Assembly (NCBI GenBank): GCA_036505275.1
Contig: DASXTS010000509.1
Coordinates: 1-12,196 of the forward strand
Reading direction: 5' to 3'
From: DASXTS01 sp036505275
GTDB lineage: Bacteria; Actinomycetota; Actinomycetes; Mycobacteriales; Pseudonocardiaceae
Length of the DNA stretch: 12,196 nt
Under the pieces are notes generated by a model. The model was given only the letters and a program-made list of their open reading frames with translations. It had not been told where the DNA came from and did not search any database. Every line of letters begins with the position of its first letter. Within the stretch, counting starts at the first letter, position 1. The translations under genes and the position numbers were made by a program. Shown here piece after piece: positions 5,652-11,748 of this stretch.

Positions 5652-6629
5652 ATGAGCAGCGCTGCCACCGGGAGCACCCGCATACGTCCGCGCCGGTCCT
5701 GCCTCGCGGTGCCCGGCTCCAGCCAGAAGATGATCGACAAAGCCCGCGGCCTCGCCGCCGACCAGGTGTTCCTCGATCTGGAGGACGCCTGCGCGCCGCT
5801 GGCCAAGCCGGGCGCCCGCAAGACCATCGTTGCGGCGCTCAACGAGGGCGGCTGGCAGCGCAAGCTCAGGGTGGTCCGGGTGAACGACTGGACCACCGAG
5901 TGGACCTACCGCGACGTGGTGGAGGTGGTCGAGGGCGCCGGCCCCAACCTCGACTGCATCATGCTGCCGAAGGTGCAGAGCGCCGAGCAGGTGCACGCGC
6001 TCGACCTGCTGCTCACCCAGATCGAGAAGACCATGGGCTTCGAGGTCGGCCGGATCGGCATCGAGGCGCAGATCGAGAACGCCCGTGGCCTGGTCGATGT
6101 GGACGCCATCGCGACAGCGTCCCCGCGGGTGGAGACAATCATCTACGGCCCGGCCGACTTCATGGCGTCGCTCAACATGCGCTCGTTGGTCGTCGGCGAG
6201 CAGCCGCCCGGTTACGACGTCGGCGACGCATACCACTACATCCTCATGAGCATCCTGATGGCCGCCCGCGCCAACGACCTGCAGGCCATCGACGGTCCCT
6301 ACCTGCAGATCCGGGATCTCGACGGGTTCCGCCGCGTCGCCCGCCGAAGTGCGGCGCTCGGCTACGACGGCAAGTGGGTGCTGCACCCCGGCCAGCTCGA
6401 CGCGTGCAACGAGACCTACAGCCCGCGTCAGCAGGACTACGACCACGCCGAGCTCATCCTCGACGCGTACGCGTACTACACCTCCGACGCCGGCGGCAAG
6501 CGCGGCGCTGTCATGCTCGGCGACGAGATGATTGACGAGGCGTCGCGCAAGATGGCCACCGTGATCGCCGCGAAGGGCCGCGTCGCCGGCATGACCCGCA
6601 CCTCCAAGTTCGAGCCACCCCAGGACTGA
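5652..6629 (+). CDS. mcl: CitE/Mcl-type CoA-ester lyase
   Basis: The 325-residue enzyme belongs to the HpcH/HpaI aldolase and CitE superfamily. It is closest in layout to actinobacterial L-malyl-CoA/beta-methylmalyl-CoA lyases, which cleave beta-methylmalyl-CoA to glyoxylate and propionyl-CoA in the ethylmalonyl-CoA pathway. RPRRSCLAVPGS (12-23) begins the barrel. LDLEDA (41-46), VRVND (75-79), IEAQIEN with Glu142 and GPADF with Asp169 supply the substrate-binding and Mg2+ ligands. The long C-terminal part (DGKWVLHPGQ at 239-248, GAVMLGDEMIDEASRK at 285-300) is the lid region of Mcl. ATG 5652 fits the usual short leader before RPRRS; GTG 5595 is an alternative. No clear ribosome site or -10 box is visible. 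It lies 18 bp upstream of the acyl-CoA dehydrogenase gene, as one operon. Confidence 0.9.
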   Translation: MSSAATGSTRIRPRRSCLAVPGSSQKMIDKARGLAADQVFLDLEDACAPLAKPGARKTIVAALNEGGWQRKLRVVRVNDWTTEWTYRDVVEVVEGAGPNLDCIMLPKVQSAEQVHALDLLLTQIEKTMGFEVGRIGIEAQIENARGLVDVDAIATASPRVETIIYGPADFMASLNMRSLVVGEQPPGYDVGDAYHYILMSILMAARANDLQAIDGPYLQIRDLDGFRRVARRSAALGYDGKWVLHPGQLDACNETYSPRQQDYDHAELILDAYAYYTSDAGGKRGAVMLGDEMIDEASRKMATVIAAKGRVAGMTRTSKFEPPQD

Positions 6630-6647
6630 GCGAGGGGAACACGCGCC

Positions 6648-7853
6648 ATGGCGAAGCTTGCCAGGACCGCCGGCCTGACGGACGTGCAGCAGGAGATCCT
6701 GTCCACCGTCCGGTCCTTCGTCGAGAAGGAGATCATCCCGCACGCGCAGCGGCTGGAGCACGAGGACGCCTACCCGTCGGACATCGTGGACGGGATGAAG
6801 GAGATGGGGCTGTTCGGGCTGACCATCCCGGCGGAGTACGGCGGGCTCGGGGAGTCGCTGCTGACGTACGCGCTGGTGGTGGAGGAGATCGCGCGCGGCT
6901 GGATGAGCGTCTCAGGAGTGATCAATACGCACTTCATCGTGGCGCACATGGTGGCCAGGCACGGCACCGACACCCAGAAGCACGAGCTACTGCCGCGAAT
7001 GGCGGCCGGCGACCTGCGCGGAAGCTTCTCGATGTCGGAACCGGAGCTGGGCTCGGACGTGGCCGCGATCCGGACCAGGGCCAAGCGGGACGGCGACGGG
7101 TACGTGATCGACGGGCAGAAGATGTGGCTGACCAACGGCGGCACGTCCAACCTGACCGCCGTCCTCGTCAGGACCGACGAGGGCTCAGCAGTCGCGGTGA
7201 AGCCGCACGACAGATTGACGGCGTTCCTGGTCGAGAAGCCGACCGGGTACGGCGAGGTGCTGCCCGGCCTCACCATCCCCGGCAAGATCGACAAAATGGG
7301 GTACAAGGGCGTGGACACCACGGAGATGGTGTTCGACGGGTTCCGGATCGGCGCCGACGCGGTGCTCGGCGGTACGCCGGGCCGGGGGTTCGCGCAGATG
7401 ATGGACGGCGTCGAGGTCGGCCGCGTGAACGTGGCCGCCAGGGCGTGCGGCATCGCGATCCGGGCGTTCGAGCTGGCGGTGGAGTACGCCCAGCAGCGCA
7501 CCACGTTCGGCAAGCCGATCGCGCAGCATCAGGCGATCTCGTTCAAGCTCGCCGAGATGGCCACCAAGGTGGAGGCGGCGCACCTGATGATGGTCAATGC
7601 GGCCCGGCTGAAGGACTCCGGCGAGCGCAACGACGTCGAGGCCGGCATGGCGAAGCTGCTGGCCAGCGAGTACTGCGTCGAGGTGACCCAGGAGTCGTTC
7701 CGCATTCACGGCGGGTACGGCTACTCCAAGGAGTACGAGATCGAGCGGCTGATGCGCGAGGCGCCGTTCCTGTTGATCGGCGAGGGCACCAGCGAGATCC
7801 AGAAGACCATCATCAGCCGGGGCCTCCTGCGCGAGTACGGCACAAGGGGCTGA
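6648..7853 (+). CDS. Acyl-CoA dehydrogenase, possible methylsuccinyl-CoA type
   Basis: The 401-residue flavoenzyme has all three acyl-CoA dehydrogenase domains: a helical N-terminus (11-120), a beta domain with SMSEPELGSDV and MWLTNGG for FAD/substrate binding, and a helical C-terminus with RTTFGKPIAQHQAI, RIHGGYGYSKEYEIER and IGEGTSEIQ. Glu379 in the last motif is the expected catalytic base. It would oxidise an acyl-CoA to the 2,3-enoyl-CoA, passing electrons to ETF. As I remember it, the sequence resembles the dehydrogenase in the Streptomyces ccr/meaA/mcl cluster, so (2S)-methylsuccinyl-CoA is a possible substrate. That is inference from similarity and from the adjoining lyase gene. ATG 6648 is preceded by GAGGGG about 10 nt upstream. 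The 18-bp gap implies co-transcription with mcl. Confidence 0.92.
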   Translation: MAKLARTAGLTDVQQEILSTVRSFVEKEIIPHAQRLEHEDAYPSDIVDGMKEMGLFGLTIPAEYGGLGESLLTYALVVEEIARGWMSVSGVINTHFIVAHMVARHGTDTQKHELLPRMAAGDLRGSFSMSEPELGSDVAAIRTRAKRDGDGYVIDGQKMWLTNGGTSNLTAVLVRTDEGSAVAVKPHDRLTAFLVEKPTGYGEVLPGLTIPGKIDKMGYKGVDTTEMVFDGFRIGADAVLGGTPGRGFAQMMDGVEVGRVNVAARACGIAIRAFELAVEYAQQRTTFGKPIAQHQAISFKLAEMATKVEAAHLMMVNAARLKDSGERNDVEAGMAKLLASEYCVEVTQESFRIHGGYGYSKEYEIERLMREAPFLLIGEGTSEIQKTIISRGLLREYGTRG

Positions 7854-7861
7854 CGGCGGCC

Positions 7862-7891
7862 GTCCATCGCGTGCGGTCGCCGGGCGTGGAC
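7862..7891 (+). terminator. Weak hairpin after acyl-CoA dehydrogenase gene
   Basis: GTCCA (7862-7866) pairs with TGGAC (7887-7891), and CGC (7868-7870) with GCG (7884-7886), leaving one bulged T. A smaller overlapping palindrome, GACGGC-G-GCCGTC (7852-7864), covers the stop codon. Either could end the lyase/dehydrogenase transcript. No T-tract follows and the pairing is modest. Confidence 0.3.
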
Positions 7892-7916
7892 AGTGGCAGG
7901 ATGAATGCCTGCGCGT

Positions 7917-7921
7917 GGAGG
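7917..7921 (+). promoter_or_regulatory. Strong ribosome binding site, stress protein gene
   Basis: GGAGG, 7 nt before GTG 7929, decides that start over the upstream in-frame ATG at 7905. It contrasts with the leaderless-looking starts elsewhere in the window. Confidence 0.75.
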
Positions 7922-7928
7922 TGGTGTC

Positions 7929-8444
7929 GTGGTTAGTCCGTTCGGCGGTCGCGCGAGTCGTCCGATGCCGGGTCTGCCGACGCCCCCGACGGGCTGGCCG
8001 GTGGGCTCGTACGCCACGTATGAGGAGGCGCAGCGCGCCGTCGACTACCTGGCGGACAACGACTTCACGGTGCAGGACGTGACGATCGTCGGCGTGGACC
8101 TGATGCTGGTCGAGCGGGTGCTGACCCGGTTGTCCTGGGGCCGGGTGATCGGCAGTGCGGCCGCGTCCGGGGCCTGGTTCGGCCTGCTGGTCGGCAGCCT
8201 GCTCGCGTTGTTCACCTCCAGCCCATGGGTCTTCCCGGTCCTGGTCGGCATGATCACCGGTGTGCTGTTCAGCGTCGTGTTCGCGGTCGCCCAGTACGCG
8301 TCGACCCGCGGCCGCCGCGATTTCTCGTCGACGAGCCAGCTGGTGGCCAGGCAGTACGACGTGCTGTGCCAGCCGAGCACCGCCGAGAAGGCCCGTGACC
8401 TGCTCGCCAAGCTGGCCCTGCAGCCACCGTTGAGCGCGTCCTGA
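7929..8444 (+). CDS. YflT-like general stress membrane protein
   Basis: The 171-residue protein resembles the GSP17M/YflT group of general stress proteins. A Pro-rich N-terminus (1-24) precedes a small alpha/beta domain (25-65: GSYATYEEAQRAVDYLADNDF then VTIVGVDL). Two glycine-rich membrane helices follow at about 76-97 and 101-122, and a short C-terminal domain (135-165). Biochemical function is unknown; in Bacillus the family is sigma-B induced. GTG 7929 is the start because GGAGG (7917-7921) lies 7 nt upstream, one of the clearest ribosome sites in the window. The DNA glycosylase gene follows within about 45 bp in the same direction. Confidence 0.85.
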   Translation: MVSPFGGRASRPMPGLPTPPTGWPVGSYATYEEAQRAVDYLADNDFTVQDVTIVGVDLMLVERVLTRLSWGRVIGSAAASGAWFGLLVGSLLALFTSSPWVFPVLVGMITGVLFSVVFAVAQYASTRGRRDFSSTSQLVARQYDVLCQPSTAEKARDLLAKLALQPPLSAS

Positions 8445-8488
8445 GGCCGCTGCCGCCGACGGCGCTGTCCCTCGAGGCGCTGCCGGAC

Positions 8489-9037
8489 GTGCTGCCCGCG
8501 CCGGGCCGGCCGTTTCGGGTCCTGTTCTGCGGCATCAACCCCGGCCTGGTGTCGGCGGCCACCGGGCACCACTTCGCCCGGCCGGGCAACCGGTTCTGGC
8601 CCGCCTTGCACGGCTCCGGTTTCACCCCACACCAGCTCCGCCCCGACGAGCAGTGGCTGCTGCCCGAGCTCGGGCTCGGCATCACGAACGTGGCAGCGCG
8701 ACCGACCGCGCGAGCCGACCAGCTCAGCGCCGTCGAACTGGTCGAGGGCGGCCGGCGGCTGGCCGACCTGGTGCACCGCACCGAGCCGGCCTGGCTCGCC
8801 GTGGTGGGCGTCACCGCCTATGGGATCGCCTTCGCCGAGCCGCGCGCCGCGATCGGTCCGCAGTACAGCACCATCGGCGACACCGGAGTCTGGGTGCTGC
8901 CCAATCCCAGCGGCCGCAATGCACATTGGCCGCTGCCCGCCCTGGTGGCCGAGTTCGGCCGGCTCCTCAGTGCGACCGGGAGCGCTTCTGCTGGCGCAGC
9001 CTTTCGATCACCTCGTCGTCCCAGCGGTGAGTCCTGA
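8489..9037 (+). CDS. mug: Mug-type mismatch/uracil DNA glycosylase
   Basis: The 182-residue product is a family-2 (MUG/TDG-like) DNA glycosylase that removes uracil or damaged pyrimidines mispaired with G. FCGINPGL near 13-20 carries the catalytic Asn motif, and FARPGNRFW follows. GITNVAARPTARA precedes the C-terminal motif LPNPSGRNAH, which inserts into the DNA. GTG 8489 is the first standard start. The frame is open upstream to the end of the stress-protein gene, and the residues there (RPLPP...LPDVLP) look like the N-terminus of other actinobacterial Mug proteins, with CTG 8441 overlapping the upstream TGA. The last 71 bp overlap the end of the opposite ParB-like gene, giving a roughly 20-residue tail beyond the usual Mug end. 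Confidence 0.9.
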   Translation: MLPAPGRPFRVLFCGINPGLVSAATGHHFARPGNRFWPALHGSGFTPHQLRPDEQWLLPELGLGITNVAARPTARADQLSAVELVEGGRRLADLVHRTEPAWLAVVGVTAYGIAFAEPRAAIGPQYSTIGDTGVWVLPNPSGRNAHWPLPALVAEFGRLLSATGSASAGAAFRSPRRPSGES

Positions 9038-9821
9038 TCAGGCGGTAGCGCTCGTAGTTCAGCAGCATGTACGCCTCGGCGTCGGTGCTGGTGCCGATCA
9101 GGTCGGCATCCCGGAGCATGCGGGTCACCGGCAGGTACTCCTCGGCGTACCAGCGCTGGGCGACCGCGACGCGGTCGAGGTGCCGGCACTCGTCCTGCAT
9201 TAGCCGGAAACCCCACGCCTCGACGGCCTCGCCCAGTCTCGCGTAGTCCCCCGCCACCGTGAGCACGATCGCGGCGCGGGCCGCTGGCGGCAGCGGGACC
9301 CGGTCGAGGAAGACCCGCCGGTAGTCCTTGAGCACGAGGTCGCCGCGGTGCCGGATGCCGTCTGCGGAGAGCTTGGTGTGCACGTCGGTGACGTCCGCCT
9401 CGATGGCGTCCAGGCCGAGGGCGTGCGCCACCGATACCCGGTGATGGCCGTCGGAGACGAAGTGCAGGTCGCCGACCCGGTAGACCTGGATCGGCAGCAT
9501 CGCCTCGCCACGGCGGGCGGCCACCGCGAGCTGCTCCCAGCGTTGCCTGGATCGCGCCGATCGCGGCCGGAAGCGGCGGTCGAAGTCGCGGGTCTTGTCG
9601 ACGCTGCCGACGATAGTGTCAAGCTTGATCATCTGCAGACCGAGCGGCCTCTCGCCATCCTTGCCGAGTGCGGCGACCACTTCGTCGAACGGCAGCACCA
9701 TGTTCACGTCGTCCGGCTCGCGACGGAGCCAGCTGGCCAGCCGGGAGAGCACGGCGTGCCGGCGGGCGCGGATGAAGTCGTTCTGGGCGTCGGCCTGGAA
9801 GTACCCGGTGTTAAGCGGCAT
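8967..9821 (-). CDS. ParB/sulfiredoxin-fold protein
   Basis: The 284-residue protein contains a ParB-nuclease/sulfiredoxin-like core: LPIQVYRVGDLHFVSDGHHRVSVAHALG, with DGHHR at 124-128 taking the place of the nucleotide-binding DGxHR box. This fold binds NTPs in ParB, noeB-like kinases and nucleases. There is no ParB helix-turn-helix, so plasmid partition is unlikely. The N-terminal part (MPLNTGYFQADAQNDF, then a helical basic region) and the C-terminal helical part (180-284) are family-specific. I recall this protein as conserved in actinobacteria without a known role. ATG 9821 has GGGAGGG six nt upstream (9828-9834), an excellent site. Its start overlaps the metallophosphoesterase end by 11 bp. 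Its 3' end overlaps mug. Confidence 0.8.
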   Translation of the reverse strand: MPLNTGYFQADAQNDFIRARRHAVLSRLASWLRREPDDVNMVLPFDEVVAALGKDGERPLGLQMIKLDTIVGSVDKTRDFDRRFRPRSARSRQRWEQLAVAARRGEAMLPIQVYRVGDLHFVSDGHHRVSVAHALGLDAIEADVTDVHTKLSADGIRHRGDLVLKDYRRVFLDRVPLPPAARAAIVLTVAGDYARLGEAVEAWGFRLMQDECRHLDRVAVAQRWYAEEYLPVTRMLRDADLIGTSTDAEAYMLLNYERYRLIRTHRWDDEVIERLRQQKRSRSH

Positions 9822-10470
9822 CGCGGACCCTCCCAAGGTCGAGCACGCGGTGGCCGACGACGTTGACCACAAGGGTGTCTCCGAGCCGGCGGTCGGGCAC
9901 CGGCATGCCGAACGGGTGGATGTGGCCGTGCACCAGCAGGGCGGGCCGCAGCGCGCGCACCAGGCCGTGCAGGCACTCGAAACCGTGGTGCGCCGGATCC
10001 TCGCGGTCGCCGCAGTGCCGCGGCGGAGCGTGGGTGAGCACGATGTCGACGCCGCCCCCACCGAGGGCGGCGCGGATGCGCAGCAGCCAGGCGCGGCGAG
10101 ACTGGTGGGCCTGCGTCCACTGGTTCGGCCCCGGCCGGTAGCGCACGCAGCCGCCGAGCCCGGCGATGCGCAGCCCGGCCGCTCGCACCACCCGGCCGTC
10201 GGCGTTCACCGCTTCCGGCGGCCCCGGCCACTCGGCCGGCATCCCGTCCCGGTACCACACGCCGGACCGGTTGCGGAACCCCGCCAGGTCGGCGTCATGG
10301 TTACCGGGCACCAGCACGCACGGCAGCCCCAGCGTGCTCGCGATGTGGTCGATGTAGTCGAAGGGCAGGTCGCCGGCGGCCAGCACCAGGTCGACGTCGT
10401 CGTACCGGTGCACGGAGCCGGTCCACAGCGCCGGCTCAACTTCGTCGGCCACTGCGAGAACCCGAGGCAT
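9811..10470 (-). CDS. Calcineurin-like metallophosphoesterase
   Basis: The 219-residue protein has most metallophosphoesterase motifs: AAGDLPFDY (31-39), GNHD (56-59), THAPPRHCGD (146-155) and HGHIHPFG (181-188). The first motif, normally DxH, is missing: the N-terminus reads MPRVLAVADEVEP, without the histidine. This may alter metal binding, though I recall the same variant in actinobacterial relatives. The substrate is unknown (nucleotide, phosphoprotein or nucleic acid are all open). ATG 10470 follows TACCCT by 7 nt, consistent with a leaderless start. A reading frame extends upstream, but its residues look non-conserved. It overlaps the ParB-like gene by 11 bp, so both are likely made together. 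Confidence 0.85.
   Translation of the reverse strand: MPRVLAVADEVEPALWTGSVHRYDDVDLVLAAGDLPFDYIDHIASTLGLPCVLVPGNHDADLAGFRNRSGVWYRDGMPAEWPGPPEAVNADGRVVRAAGLRIAGLGGCVRYRPGPNQWTQAHQSRRAWLLRIRAALGGGGVDIVLTHAPPRHCGDREDPAHHGFECLHGLVRALRPALLVHGHIHPFGMPVPDRRLGDTLVVNVVGHRVLDLGRVRDAA
9828..9834 (-). promoter_or_regulatory. Strong ribosome binding site, ParB-like gene
   Basis: GGGAGGG on the minus strand, 6 nt before ATG 9821, lies inside the last codons of the metallophosphoesterase gene. It fixes the start and suggests that the second gene has its own strong initiation besides coupling. Confidence 0.8.
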
Positions 10471-10504
10471 GCTGTCCAGGGTAAGGCCGAATGGGACTTT
10501 ACCC
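10468..10504 (-). promoter_or_regulatory. Promoter and inverted repeat, metallophosphoesterase operon
   Basis: Minus-strand TACCCT (10483 to 10478) ends 7 nt before ATG 10470, spacing that fits a leaderless transcript. The -10 box overlaps one arm of the inverted repeat GGGTAA (10479-10484) / TTACCC (10499-10504). The arm centres are 20 bp apart, about two helical turns. The repeat could be an operator; no regulator gene is adjacent. Confidence 0.4.
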
Positions 10505-10632
10505 CTCGAGGCCTGGACGGCGAGGATGGCCACATGGGTGCTACCGATTCCCCGGATGGAGGGGCGGGTTGAGCTACAGTCCATTACGTGGTGGGAAGCT
10601 ACCGTCTGTGAGGACCAAGGCACGGCGCGCGC
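10505..10632. other. Divergent intergenic region
   Basis: This is the remaining spacer between the leftward metallophosphoesterase and the rightward DUF2332 gene. On the plus strand, TACAGT (10575-10580) and TACCGT (10600-10605) are -10-like hexamers, but no convincing -35 box accompanies them. A loose AAGG about 13 nt before ATG 10633 is the only ribosome-site candidate. I see no RNA gene here. Confidence 0.4.
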
Positions 10633-11748
10633 ATGAGTAGCGCAGCCGCCCTGCGTCACCCGCTCGCCGAACTGTTCCGCGACGCCGCCCGCGGCTGCCG
10701 CCGGCACGGGCCCACGAATGCCGCGCTGCTCGCAGCGGCCGCCGACGACCTGGAGGCCGGCGGGGTGACCGCGGCCGTCATGGCCGGCCACGAGCGGGAC
10801 CGCTCCGGCTCGGTGCCAGGCCTGCGCTTTGCGGCGGCCGTGCACCGGCTCGTGCTCGCCGGCTCGGCGCCGGAACTGGCGCGCCAGTATGCCACGGTCG
10901 GCGGCCGGCTGGACGAGGCCACGCTGTGGTCCGACGCACGGCCCGTGCTGGTCGAACACCTCGACCGGCTCAGGGCGATCGTCGCCGGCACGCATGTGCA
11001 GACCAACGAGCCGGGCCGCTCGGCGCCGCTGTACGGCGGCCTGCTGGTTGCCGCCCAGCGCGCCGCCACGTCGCCGTCCGAATCGATGCCCGTGCGGCTG
11101 CTCGAGGTGGGCGCCAGCGCCGGCCTGAACCTGCGGCCGCACCGCATCGGCTACCACCTGGGCGGGTCAAGGGTGCTGGGCGACCCGGCCAGCCGCCTGC
11201 TGCTCGACCCCCGGTGGACCGGCCTGCCCCCGGCCGATCTCGACCGGCCGCTGCGGCTCGCCCGGAGGGCCGGCTGCGACCTCGAGCCGGTCGACGTCAA
11301 CGACCCGGACGGCGTGCTGCACCTCTCCTCCTTCGTGTGGCCCGACCAACCCGAACGGCTGCACCGGCTGCGCGCCGCCATCCGCCTCGCCCGGCTCGAC
11401 CCGGTTACGGTCCAGCGCGCCGACGGTGCCGACTGGCTGGAGCACCGCCTCGCGCGCCCCCGCCCCGGCGTACTCACCGTGGTGTGGCACTCCGTTGTGT
11501 GGCAGTACGTCTCCGCGTCCGACCGGGCCCGCGGCCAGCAGGTCCTGGCAGCCGCCGCGGCGCGCGCCACCCAAGAGGCCCCGCTTGCCCTGCTCGTGTA
11601 CGAGTCGCGCCATGTTCCCCGTGGCCAGTCGAACGCGCCGTACCGATTCGACCTGCTGTTGCGACTGTGGCCAGCCGGCCTCACCGTATGCCTCGGACAC
11701 GGCGCCGGACACGGTACTCCATTCACCTGGCACGAGACGGCGCTCTAA
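10633..11748 (+). CDS. DUF2332 family protein
   Basis: The 371-residue protein belongs to DUF2332, common in actinobacteria and some proteobacteria and of unknown function. Family marks include QTNEPGRSAPLYGGL (123-137), RLLEVGASAGLNL (155-167), LSSFVWPDQPERLHRLRAAIRLAR in the middle, and VVWHSVVWQYVS followed by the C-terminal LLVYESRHVP. The LLEVGASAGLN segment resembles the SAM-binding glycine loop of methyltransferases, so a methyltransferase-like fold is possible but unproven. The length is typical. ATG 10633 follows a weak upstream AAGG. Its stop overlaps the HNH gene stop by 4 bp (CTAA, giving TAA on plus and TAG on minus). No transmembrane or signal segments are visible. Confidence 0.88.
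   Translation: MSSAAALRHPLAELFRDAARGCRRHGPTNAALLAAAADDLEAGGVTAAVMAGHERDRSGSVPGLRFAAAVHRLVLAGSAPELARQYATVGGRLDEATLWSDARPVLVEHLDRLRAIVAGTHVQTNEPGRSAPLYGGLLVAAQRAATSPSESMPVRLLEVGASAGLNLRPHRIGYHLGGSRVLGDPASRLLLDPRWTGLPPADLDRPLRLARRAGCDLEPVDVNDPDGVLHLSSFVWPDQPERLHRLRAAIRLARLDPVTVQRADGADWLEHRLARPRPGVLTVVWHSVVWQYVSASDRARGQQVLAAAAARATQEAPLALLVYESRHVPRGQSNAPYRFDLLLRLWPAGLTVCLGHGAGHGTPFTWHETAL

Noticed and set aside
8967..9821. Chromosome or plasmid partition ParB
   Set aside because: Only the DGHHR fold is shared. There is no helix-turn-helix, no parA next to it and no parS-like sites.
10471..10584. N-terminal extension of the metallophosphoesterase
   Set aside because: The extra residues show no family similarity and the -10 box lies inside them. 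MPRVLAVADE fits the usual N-terminus.
10505..10632. Small RNA or tRNA gene in the divergent spacer
   Set aside because: No cloverleaf, no strong hairpin and no paired arms were found.
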